DNA of 15,765 nucleotides, taken from contig CANHPI010000018.1 in assembly GCA_947462425.1 (NCBI GenBank), positions 1 to 15,765 on the forward strand. The letters run 5' to 3'. Positions 6,517-13,657 of the stretch are shown piece by piece. Within the stretch, counting starts at the first letter, position 1; each line of letters opens with the position of its first letter. The translations under genes and the position numbers were made by a program. The notes under the pieces were generated by a model, which worked only from the letters and a program-made list of their open reading frames with translations, did not search any database and had not been told where the DNA came from. This stretch comes from Bacteroidota bacterium. Lineage in GTDB: Bacteria > Bacteroidota > Bacteroidia > B-17B0 > B-17BO.

Positions 6517-8031
6517 ATGGCAGAAGTAACTATTACAATTGAAGAAATACAAAATTTTAAAGGTAAATATCCTAAGCAATTATGGTATTTATTTTTCAGT
6601 GAAATGTGGGAACGCTTTAGTTTTTACGGAATGCGTGGAATGTTGGTGTTTTTTATGGTGCATCAGTTATCTATGAACGAAGTAGTAGCTAATTTGCAAT
6701 ATGGCGCCACACAAGCTTTTGTATATGCTTTTACTTTTGTGGGTGGTTTATTTGCTGATAAAATTTTAGGTCTACGTAAATCCTTATTTTGGGGCGGACT
6801 ATTAATGATTGTGGGAAGTATTATTTTGGCGATTGATCCAAAATCATTTTTCTTTCTAGGAATTGCCTTTAATATTATTGGAACTGGTTTTTTTAAGCCA
6901 ACCATTTCATCCATTGTAGGAAACTTATATAAGCAAGGAGATAATCGAACAGATGCTGGTTTTTCATTGTTTTACGCTGGTGTTAATTTAGGAGCTTTGC
7001 TTGGTGGTTATTTATGCATTGCTATTGGTAAGGGACAATTATTTCAAAACTTTATTCCTGCACATTTAGCATGGAATGTTGCTTTTGGTTTGGCCGCAAT
7101 TGTTATGGTAGTTAGTTTATTAACTTTTGTTCGAACTCAAAAAAGTTTAGGAAATATTGGTATTTCTCCATTACTAGATACGGAACCTAAAAAACGAAAA
7201 GTAATTGAAATCGTAACATATATTGGTTCATTAGCAATTATTCCGCTTATTATTTTACTAGTATCTAATTCCGAGTACACAGATTTGTTTATGTTTATTA
7301 TTGGGCCTTGTTCATTATTATATTTATTTTATGAAATGCGAAGTTTCTCTTTACAAGAAAATAAAAAATTAGTAGCTGCTTTAATTTTTATTTTATTCTC
7401 CATTTTTTTCTGGGCATTTTTTGAGCAAAGTGGCGGATCGTTAAGTTTATTTGCAGCCAATAATTTAAATAGTTCGGTTGCTGGAATTACATTAGATCCT
7501 AATGGAGTAAATAACTCTGCCAATTCATTATTTGTTATTGCCTTTGCTGGATTATTAGGATTATTATGGATATGGTTAAGTAAGCATAAATTAGAACCGA
7601 ATACAATTGTAAAATTTGGTTTAGGATTTTTATTTTTAGCAGGAGGATTTTATGTTTTTTATTATACTAAGTTTTTCTCTGACGCTAATGGAATGACATC
7701 ACTGGATTTATTTACATTTGGATGGTTCATCATCACTTTTGGAGAATTATGTTTATCTCCTATCGGTATGTCCATTATGACTAAACTATCTCCACAAAAA
7801 ACACAAGCTGTTTTAATGGGAATGTGGTTTTTAGCTAGCGCATATGGACAGTATTTTGCCGGATTATTGGGAGCCAATATTGCACAGGCATCCGAAAATG
7901 CGAGTAATTTTGAAAAACTAACTATTTATGCTGATGGTTATAAGCAACTAGCAATCTATGCGCTTATTGCCGGTATTATTTTAATTGCCATATCGCCTTT
8001 AGTTAAAAGGTTAATGGGAGGAATTAAGTAA
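6517..8031 (+). CDS. Proton-dependent oligopeptide transporter (POT/PTR2 family), copy 2
   Basis: This is a 504-residue POT-family di/tripeptide:proton symporter, paralogous to the preceding gene. Helix 1 carries E29-M-W-E32-R33-F34, then FYGMRGM. FYAGVNLGAL (152-161) is the second family motif. FFWAFFEQSGGSLSLFAAN has the helix 7 E303, and FGELCLSPIGMS has the helix 10 E410. The N-terminus has about 15 more polar residues before the first helix than copy 1. The central loop (205-230) is Lys/Arg-rich, as expected inside the cell. The ATG at 6517 is required because the next in-frame Met lies inside the ExxERF motif. The two copies differ enough in sequence to suggest an old duplication with different peptide preference (inference). 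No separate promoter is visible, so expression probably depends on read-through of the hairpin before it. Confidence 0.93.
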   Translation: MAEVTITIEEIQNFKGKYPKQLWYLFFSEMWERFSFYGMRGMLVFFMVHQLSMNEVVANLQYGATQAFVYAFTFVGGLFADKILGLRKSLFWGGLLMIVGSIILAIDPKSFFFLGIAFNIIGTGFFKPTISSIVGNLYKQGDNRTDAGFSLFYAGVNLGALLGGYLCIAIGKGQLFQNFIPAHLAWNVAFGLAAIVMVVSLLTFVRTQKSLGNIGISPLLDTEPKKRKVIEIVTYIGSLAIIPLIILLVSNSEYTDLFMFIIGPCSLLYLFYEMRSFSLQENKKLVAALIFILFSIFFWAFFEQSGGSLSLFAANNLNSSVAGITLDPNGVNNSANSLFVIAFAGLLGLLWIWLSKHKLEPNTIVKFGLGFLFLAGGFYVFYYTKFFSDANGMTSLDLFTFGWFIITFGELCLSPIGMSIMTKLSPQKTQAVLMGMWFLASAYGQYFAGLLGANIAQASENASNFEKLTIYADGYKQLAIYALIAGIILIAISPLVKRLMGGIK

Positions 8032-8172
8032 TTTTTTTATCAATTATTTAAATACGCATTTCAACTTGTAAAGTAATGTATAAAATATCAATAAAAATGT
8101 GATGCTATTTATACTTATCCATAATAAATAAAATACAAAGAGTCAAAACACTTTACTACATTAAACATAAAA

Positions 8173-8841
8173 ATGAAAAAGAAATATTCTCTATTAAATA
8201 CCATATTTATTATTACTATTATGTTGAGTAGTTGTATTAATTCTAATTCAAATGAATCATCTTTAATTAATAAAAAGGATTCAATTTTAAATAACGAATC
8301 AGCATTTATAGTAAATCAAAAAGCTGAAACGACTATTGAGGAATTTCAGTTAGTTTCTATTATCGGTCAATTTGCTCCTCATGGTGCAGTTTATGAATAC
8401 GATTCAATTAAGCATTCTTGGTGCGAGAGGCCAATGGCTGCAGATATGCTTGCCCATGCAACTCAAAACAATATAAAAGATCCTAAAAAAATTCCTGATT
8501 TATCTAGTTTTTTTAATAATCAAACTACAAAATATTTAAATTCATGTCATCTATCAATTAAAACAAAAGGTGATTCAATATACCTTTTATTAAGATACAA
8601 AGAAAAAATAATGTATGAGTGTTCTTATTTTATCCAAAATGAAAATAATAAATCAAAACAAATCAAAATTGATAGATTACCAAATTTAGATATTTCAAAA
8701 GATATAGCAGGTGAAGGTTCAATGGATTTGTCAGAAGGCAGAGAATTCATAATTACAATCGGAAAGAATCCACTACTATCGTTCTCAAATGATATTGGAA
8801 ATTATGATTTATTATTTACTAAAATAAATTCTGCTAATTAA
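8173..8841 (+). CDS. Hypothetical lipoprotein
   Basis: This encodes a 222-residue predicted lipoprotein that I do not recognise. Residues 1-20 form a signal peptide with a lipobox, LSS-C21. The residues just after the lipidated Cys (INSNSNESS) are polar but not acidic, so the charged surface-export signal reported for some Bacteroidota lipoproteins is not evident. After a linker (about 22-60) comes one compact region with WCERPMAADMLAHA (about 87-100), CHLSIKTKGDSIYLLLRY and GEGSMDLSEGREFIITIG. It is low in repeats and has no visible catalytic motif. It follows the POT genes by 141 nt with no terminator between, so it could be read through from them. A hairpin terminator follows. Codon use is AT-rich like its neighbours. 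Confidence 0.8.
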   Translation: MKKKYSLLNTIFIITIMLSSCINSNSNESSLINKKDSILNNESAFIVNQKAETTIEEFQLVSIIGQFAPHGAVYEYDSIKHSWCERPMAADMLAHATQNNIKDPKKIPDLSSFFNNQTTKYLNSCHLSIKTKGDSIYLLLRYKEKIMYECSYFIQNENNKSKQIKIDRLPNLDISKDIAGEGSMDLSEGREFIITIGKNPLLSFSNDIGNYDLLFTKINSAN

Positions 8842-8872
8842 AAGTTATAAAACAAAAATTTATTCTTAGCTA

Positions 8873-8926
8873 TTGCTTATTTTTTTATGAAGCTAGTATT
8901 ATAAAAATAGCAAGTAAATTTTTTTT
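8873..8926 (+). terminator. Probable terminator after the lipoprotein gene
   Basis: TTGCTTATTTTT (8873-8884) pairs with AAAAATAGCAA (8903-8913) apart from one bulged T, leaving an 18-nt loop. A run of eight T residues follows at 8919-8926. The stem is AT-rich and the T run starts 5 nt after it, so the call is moderate. It lies between two convergent genes. Confidence 0.5.
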
Positions 8927-8955
8927 CAAAACTAACATCATTAATTGTAAAAGAA

Positions 8956-9879
8956 TTATCTCAACAATAAATTTCTTTTTGTTAAATAAGTTTGCAATAC
9001 ATTATTGAAACCTTCATTAATGTCCGCTTCAACAAAGTCAATTTTATATTGCCCGCATTTTAGTTTAATGGCTTCGGTGTATTCATATATTTTTTTTAAA
9101 TACATCTCTTTAACCTCATTAGGATTTAATTTAATTTCCTCTTTGGTTTCGATATCAATAAAATGGTGCGGGCGATTTTCAAATTCAAAATCTAGCTCTT
9201 GTTTTTTATCGGCTACATGAAACAAAACCACATCATGCTTTTTATATTTTAAATGTTGCAACGCCGTAAAAATAGATTCTAAATTAGATTGCTCCTCAAA
9301 CATATCGCTAAAAATTACAACGAGAGAACGTTTATGAATTATTTCAGCTACTTGGTTTAATGCTTTTGCTGATTCAGTTGCAGATACATCTTCGTAAACT
9401 GTTTTATTTAATAATTCTTCTAACTCATGATACATTACCTTTTGTTGAGAAGGATTACTTTTAGCAGGATAATGCTTATGAATTTCTTTATCAAAAAATG
9501 TAATACCAATAGCATCACGTTGATTTTTTAATAATTGAATCATGGCTGCGGCTGCATAAACCGAAAACGATAATTTATTCATCGCACCCGTTTTTCTTTC
9601 TAATGGAAACAACATAGAGTTAGATGTGTCAATAATAATCTGACAACGTAAATTAGTTTCTTCTTCGTAACGCTTGATAAAAAGTTTATCTGTTTTGCCA
9701 AACAATTTCCAATCAATGTGTTTGGTGCTTTCGCCTTTATTATAGATACGATGCTCGGCAAACTCAACAGAAAATCCATGAAACGGACTTTTATGCAAAC
9801 CTGTAATAAAACCTTCTACTACTTGTTTGGCAAGTAGTTCAAGTTTTGAAAAAGGCTCAATAAGTTCCCTGTTAATCAT
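8956..9879 (-). CDS. DUF58 domain protein with VWA-like fold
   Basis: This 307-residue cytosolic protein belongs to the DUF58 family. The hallmark is the N-terminal block: SPFHGFSVEFAEHRIYNKGE (31-50), followed by HIDWKLFGKTDKLFIKRYEEE (54-74). A von Willebrand A-like core begins at about residue 78 (RCQIIIDTSNSM), giving a D84-x-S86-x-S88 metal-site motif. The family is about 300 residues, so this is full length. DUF58 proteins usually sit next to a MoxR AAA+ ATPase and Bat/VWA membrane proteins and are linked to envelope stress or chaperone-like roles. No such partners are in this window, so the gene looks detached from its usual cluster, although a MoxR gene could lie elsewhere. Its 3' end faces the lipoprotein gene. 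No clear promoter was found upstream. Confidence 0.9.
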   Translation of the reverse strand: MINRELIEPFSKLELLAKQVVEGFITGLHKSPFHGFSVEFAEHRIYNKGESTKHIDWKLFGKTDKLFIKRYEEETNLRCQIIIDTSNSMLFPLERKTGAMNKLSFSVYAAAAMIQLLKNQRDAIGITFFDKEIHKHYPAKSNPSQQKVMYHELEELLNKTVYEDVSATESAKALNQVAEIIHKRSLVVIFSDMFEEQSNLESIFTALQHLKYKKHDVVLFHVADKKQELDFEFENRPHHFIDIETKEEIKLNPNEVKEMYLKKIYEYTEAIKLKCGQYKIDFVEADINEGFNNVLQTYLTKRNLLLR

Positions 9880-10034
9880 ATCATAAAAATACCATAATAT
9901 TAATTGGAATCAAACTAGTTGATTTGGTAATAGTATTTAAAACTTTTAGTTTCGTCAGTACAATAATTCAGCAGGTTTTACTGATGTTTTAATTTACTAT
10001 TTGTGACTTCACAAAAAATACACATTTATATAAA

Positions 10035-12035
10035 TTAGTAATTCAATAATTTCAACAACTTTTCTTTAAATCGTTCTTTTGGTAAAAAATTAATTTCTAA
10101 ATCTGCATTCATTGGCACTGGCGTATCTAAACTGCCTTCACGCATGACCGGCGCATCTAAATAAGAAAAGCAATGTTCTGTTATTAAGGCGCTAATTTCT
10201 CCGCCAATTCCACCTGTCAACGTATCTTCATGTAAAATAAAAGCTTTACCTGTTTTCTTTACAGAAGTATAAATAGCTTCAGTATCTAATGGTGCCAAGG
10301 TTCTTAAATCTATTAAATCTGCTGAAATTTCTGGATTTGTTTCTAATAATTCGATAGCCCAATGAACTCCTAAGCCATATGTAACAATTGTAACAGCAGT
10401 ACCTTCTTTTACTAAACGCGCTTTGCCAAAAGGAATGGTAAAATAGTCATCTAAAACATCTTCATCTATACTTCTGTATAATCCCTTGTGTTCAAAAAAC
10501 ATTACTGGATTTGGATCTTCAAAAGAGGCTAATAATAAACCTTTAGCATCACTTGGAAAAGCAGGATAAGCAATTTTTAAACCTGGAGTTTTAAAAAACC
10601 ATGCTTCGTTACTTTGGCTATGAAATGGACCAGCAGCAACTCCAGCACCGGTTGGCATTCGAACTACCACATCAGCATTTTGTCCCCAGCGATAATGTGA
10701 TTTAGCCAAATTATTAATAATTTGAGTCATGCCTTCTGTTACGAAATCAGCAAATTGCATCTCCACCATAGCTTTATGTTTATTAATTGATAAACCAAAA
10801 CCAGCACCTAAAATAGCAGATTCACATAAAGGTGTATTTCGCACACGACCTTTTCCAAATTCTTCTACAAAACCATCGGTGATTTTAAATACCCCGCCAT
10901 AATCTGCAATATCTTGTCCCATTAAAACTAAATTAGCATGTTTACGCATGGCTAAACGCATACCGTCGCTAATGGCATCAATTAAACGCTTGTTAGTTTT
11001 TGTACCCGATTGATTTGAAGTATCAGCAATCGTACATGGCATAAATAATTCGGTAATTTCTTTTTCGGTATTTGGTGGAGGTAATGTTTCAGCATAAGCT
11101 AATTCCAAACCTTCATCAATATCTTTTTTAATATCAGAGCGTAATTTTTCAATAATATCTTCTGTTAAAACACCTTCATCTAATAAAAATTTCTCAAAGG
11201 TATTAACGGGGTCTTTTCTTCCCCAAACATCAAATAATTCTTTTGGTACATATTTAGTTCCTGATGCTTCTTCGTGCCCACGCATACGAAAAGTAACACA
11301 TTCTAATAAAATAGGGCGTGGATTTTCTCTCATGGATTCCGCTAAATTTTTAACGGTTTCATATACTTTTAAAACGTTGTTTCCATCAATACTAACACCT
11401 TCAATGCCATAACCAATGGCTTTATCTGCAAAAGATTTGCAACGAAATTGTTCGTTACTTGGTGTAGATAATCCGTAACCATTATTTTCAACAATAAATA
11501 TAACCGGTAAATCCCAAACGGCTGCAGTGTTGATGCTTTCATGAAAATCACCTTCGCTTGCTCCGCCGTCGCCACTAAAAACAACGGTTATTTTTTTCTC
11601 GTCGCGTAATTTATTTCCTAAGGCAATACCATCAGCCACGCCCATTTGCGGACCTAAATGCGAAATCATTCCAACAATGTTATATTCCTGAGTTCCAAAA
11701 TGAAAACTTCTATCTCTGCCTTGCGTAAATCCACTTGGCTTGCCCTGAAACTGGCAAAATAAACGGTTCATAGGAATGCCACGCGTGGTAAACACACCAA
11801 GGTTACGATGCATTGGTAAAATAAACTCGTCTCTGTTTAAAGCTGTTGCAACTCCAACAGAAATTGCTTCCTGGCCGATGCCACTAAACCATTTTGCAAT
11901 ACGACCTTGACGTAGAAGAATCAACATTTTTTCTTCTATTAAACGAGGAGTTAATATGTTTTTATAGAGTTCTAATAACGTATCATCTTTTTGTTTACGT
12001 CTGTCAAACTTAATTGGAGATTCTGCTGTAATCAT
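10035..12035 (-). CDS. 2-oxoacid dehydrogenase E1 component, fused alpha and beta subunits
   Basis: This 666-residue protein joins the E1 alpha and E1 beta chains of a thiamine-diphosphate 2-oxoacid dehydrogenase in one polypeptide. E1 decarboxylates a 2-oxoacid and passes the acyl group to lipoyl-E2. The alpha half is about 15-330. Its TPP/Mg motif runs from G155-D-G to N184-N185, and the RMRGHEEASGT loop (251-260) matches the active-site loop. A linker at about 330-348 leads to the beta half (349-666), which has MGQDIADYGGVF (372-383), MQFADFVTEGMTQI, and MPTGAGVAAGPFHSQS with the conserved His. Fused E1 proteins of this size in Bacteroidota are usually annotated as branched-chain (2-oxoisovalerate) type, but the substrate cannot be read from the sequence and pyruvate is possible. 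No E2 or E3 gene is in the window. It is divergent from the GH16 gene. Confidence 0.92.
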   Translation of the reverse strand: MITAESPIKFDRRKQKDDTLLELYKNILTPRLIEEKMLILLRQGRIAKWFSGIGQEAISVGVATALNRDEFILPMHRNLGVFTTRGIPMNRLFCQFQGKPSGFTQGRDRSFHFGTQEYNIVGMISHLGPQMGVADGIALGNKLRDEKKITVVFSGDGGASEGDFHESINTAAVWDLPVIFIVENNGYGLSTPSNEQFRCKSFADKAIGYGIEGVSIDGNNVLKVYETVKNLAESMRENPRPILLECVTFRMRGHEEASGTKYVPKELFDVWGRKDPVNTFEKFLLDEGVLTEDIIEKLRSDIKKDIDEGLELAYAETLPPPNTEKEITELFMPCTIADTSNQSGTKTNKRLIDAISDGMRLAMRKHANLVLMGQDIADYGGVFKITDGFVEEFGKGRVRNTPLCESAILGAGFGLSINKHKAMVEMQFADFVTEGMTQIINNLAKSHYRWGQNADVVVRMPTGAGVAAGPFHSQSNEAWFFKTPGLKIAYPAFPSDAKGLLLASFEDPNPVMFFEHKGLYRSIDEDVLDDYFTIPFGKARLVKEGTAVTIVTYGLGVHWAIELLETNPEISADLIDLRTLAPLDTEAIYTSVKKTGKAFILHEDTLTGGIGGEISALITEHCFSYLDAPVMREGSLDTPVPMNADLEINFLPKERFKEKLLKLLNY

Positions 12036-12101
12036 TTAATGTGTGTTTTTATTGTTTTTTTGCCACATAGTACAACCATGATTAATTATTAATGTTTTGC
12101 A

Positions 12102-12132
12102 TTGAGTAACATGGCTATTTCATGTAAATTTG
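12102..12132 (+). promoter_or_regulatory. Bacteroidota-type promoter for the GH16 gene
   Basis: TTG (12102-12104), 20 nt, then TAAATTTG (12125-12132), an exact TAnnTTTG -7 box. The start codon at 12190 is 57 nt past the box, leaving a leader of roughly 50 nt. No counterpart was found for the divergent E1 gene on the minus strand of this gap. Confidence 0.7.
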
Positions 12133-12189
12133 TAGCGAAAATACCAATTTTAGCTTTACTTTTGATTATTATTAATCAACTATTTATTA

Positions 12190-13449
12190 ATGAAAAATGT
12201 TTTTCTGATTTTTTTATTATTTCTTTCAATTATTTTGAAATCTCAAGTAATGTGGCAGGTAAAATCGAATGTAAGTACAAAATGGTATTTACAAGAAAAT
12301 GACGAGTTTAATGAAGAAGGTTTAAACACTAGTTTATGGAAAACCGGTTATCCTTGGGGTAATTACGTTTATAATATAGATTTATTATATAAGGCAGAAA
12401 ATGTTGTTTTTGAAAATGGGGCACTATCTTTAATTACTAAAAAGCCACAACAACAGCAGGTAATTATTGGCGAGTATATTGATACTGAATACTTGAAAAA
12501 GAAAAATAAGTTTCCTAACGAAAAAGGAGAGTTTACTTATGATTATTCCGGAGGTGCTATAAGCTCAATAAAACAATATAAATATGGTTATTTTGAAATT
12601 CGATTTAAGGCAAATGAAGAAAAAGGAATTTGGCCTGCGTTTTGGTTATATGGTGGAAATCCCAATGAAGAAATAGATTTTTATGAAGGAAAGGGAGAAC
12701 GTGAAAATCAAATTCATTTAGATGTTCATTGCCCGAAAGGTTGTGAAGATTATAAAGGTGGTTTTTTAAATTTAAAGAAAAATTGGGGTGCTTGGGTAAA
12801 AACAAAACAAAGCTTGGCAAACGATTGGAATATAATTTCGGGAGAATGGCAACCAAATTATGTGAAGTTTTTTTTTAATGGACAGCCTATAGGATATTAT
12901 GAAGGTGAATTTACAACGGCGCAAAATTTAATTATAAATAGCGCTGTAGCAAAAAACAAAGAAGCTTTTAACCCTGGACCTGATGAAAAAACAAAATTTC
13001 CAAATTCATTTTTGGTTGATTATATTCGTATTTGGAGTCAAGAAGATACAATTGATAGATTAAAGGATCGATATAAATTGTTTGAAAACACAGCTAAAAC
13101 AATAAACAGTAATAATTTGTATGATACGCAGCCCAAGAGTAAGGTGAATTTTATTTATAATAAAAAAGAATTAAATCAGGAGCAAGGCTGTATTACTTTG
13201 TTGCCTGTTTTTTATAATAAATATAGTGTTTCATTAGCCGGAAAAAATTTAGGTAAAATACAAATTGATGTGGTTGATTTAAAAGATAATAAAGTTGCAG
13301 GTTGTGCAATAGAAAATTCTGAGTATTACATTTTGGATTTAAGTACTTTGCCAACTGGTGGTTATAAAATAAAAATTAATGTATTAAATCAATTATTAGT
13401 TCATGAAATCCCAGTGATAAACCCAATAAGAATAGGAGAGGAGCATTAA
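12190..13449 (+). CDS. Secreted glycoside hydrolase family 16 enzyme (laminarinase-like)
   Basis: This 419-residue exported GH16 enzyme probably hydrolyses beta-1,3 or mixed-linkage glucans or a related marine or plant polysaccharide. A Sec signal peptide covers about 1-18 (MKNVFLIFLLFLSIILKS). The GH16 jelly-roll spans about 30-285. It includes DEFNEEGLNTSLW, YKYGYFEIRFKA (130-141), GIWPAFWLYG, and the catalytic ExDxxE motif E161-I-D163-F-Y-E166 (E161 nucleophile, E166 acid/base by family knowledge). The domain ends FLVDYIRIW. The last 130 residues are unassigned. Their end, with DVVDLKDNKVAGC and LDLSTLPTGGYKIKINV, faintly recalls a T9SS sorting domain but continues about 18 residues past it, so the export route is uncertain. 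The stop overlaps the start of a Cys-rich peptide gene by one base. No SusC/SusD pair is nearby, so this is not a recognisable polysaccharide utilisation locus. Confidence 0.9.
   Translation: MKNVFLIFLLFLSIILKSQVMWQVKSNVSTKWYLQENDEFNEEGLNTSLWKTGYPWGNYVYNIDLLYKAENVVFENGALSLITKKPQQQQVIIGEYIDTEYLKKKNKFPNEKGEFTYDYSGGAISSIKQYKYGYFEIRFKANEEKGIWPAFWLYGGNPNEEIDFYEGKGERENQIHLDVHCPKGCEDYKGGFLNLKKNWGAWVKTKQSLANDWNIISGEWQPNYVKFFFNGQPIGYYEGEFTTAQNLIINSAVAKNKEAFNPGPDEKTKFPNSFLVDYIRIWSQEDTIDRLKDRYKLFENTAKTINSNNLYDTQPKSKVNFIYNKKELNQEQGCITLLPVFYNKYSVSLAGKNLGKIQIDVVDLKDNKVAGCAIENSEYYILDLSTLPTGGYKIKINVLNQLLVHEIPVINPIRIGEEH
13434..13443 (+). promoter_or_regulatory. Shine-Dalgarno-like site before the 38-residue Cys-rich ORF
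   Basis: Two consecutive AGGAG pentamers (13434-13438 and 13439-13443) end 5 nt before the ATG at 13449. Most genes in this window have A-rich leaders with no such site, so this stands out. It lies within the final codons of the GH16 gene (Gly-Glu-Glu), so coding constraint could also explain it. It supports translation of the short downstream ORF. Confidence 0.5.
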
Positions 13450-13565
13450 TGCAAGAATTAATTATAGTTATCTTATTAATCTTTGCTATAACTTATATAG
13501 GTTATAGAATTTACAAAAGCATTTTTAAAAAAAAGTGTGGTGATGATAACTGTGGCTGTAAATAA
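13449..13565 (+). CDS. FeoB-associated-type Cys-rich membrane peptide (38 aa)
   Basis: This short ORF has 38 codons. The protein starts MQELIIVILLIFAITYIGYR, a single membrane helix at about residues 4-20, followed by a basic segment (YKSIFKKK) and the tail CGDDNCGCK with three cysteines. This layout, one N-terminal helix, a Lys patch and a short C-terminal Cys/Gly tail, matches the FeoB-associated Cys-rich membrane protein family, usually encoded near the ferrous iron transporter FeoB. Here no feoA or feoB is visible. Its ATG overlaps the GH16 stop as TAATG, and a double AGGAG lies 5 nt upstream, so translation coupled to the GH16 gene is likely. The role is unknown; binding of a metal or iron-sulfur cluster by the Cys tail is inference. 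The short length lowers certainty, but the family resemblance is good. Confidence 0.8.
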   Translation: MQELIIVILLIFAITYIGYRIYKSIFKKKCGDDNCGCK

Positions 13566-13576
13566 GTTTGCTTCAT

Positions 13577-13649
13577 TTCGATTTCGCTCAGTGTGACACC
13601 CTTCGACTGCGCTCAGTGTGACACCCTTCGACTAAGTTTAGTGTGACAG
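13577..13649. repeat. Three tandem 25-bp repeats (REP-like)
   Basis: Three units start at 13577, 13602 and 13627. The first two are 25 bp, begin TTCGA and end GCTCAGTGTGACACCC. They differ at only two positions (TTCGATTTCGCTCAG against TTCGACTGCGCTCAG). The third starts TTCGACTAAGTTTAGTGTGA and is cut short or diverged at its end. Unit 2 contains a small hairpin, ACTG-CGCT-CAGT. Read on the minus strand, each unit begins GTCACACT, resembling the GTCA..CTGA start of the element at 1499-1571. It lies between the convergent Cys-rich peptide gene and nadC. From memory, such sequences are dispersed intergenic repeats in many Bacteroidota. Confidence 0.85.
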
Positions 13650-13657
13650 AAAACAAT

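Noticed and set aside
4905..8031. Tandem POT genes considered as a recent duplication or assembly artefact
   Set aside because: The two proteins align only at family motifs and differ through loops and termini, so this is an old paralogous pair.
9954..9991. Possible hairpin (TCAGTA/TACTGA) downstream of the E1 gene
   Set aside because: The stem is only 6-7 bp with a loop of over 20 nt and no U tract on the minus strand, so it is not convincing as a terminator.
12102..12302. Plus-strand ORF of 66 codons overlapping the GH16 start
   Set aside because: It begins with TTG within the promoter of the GH16 gene, overlaps its signal peptide in another frame and resembles no protein family.
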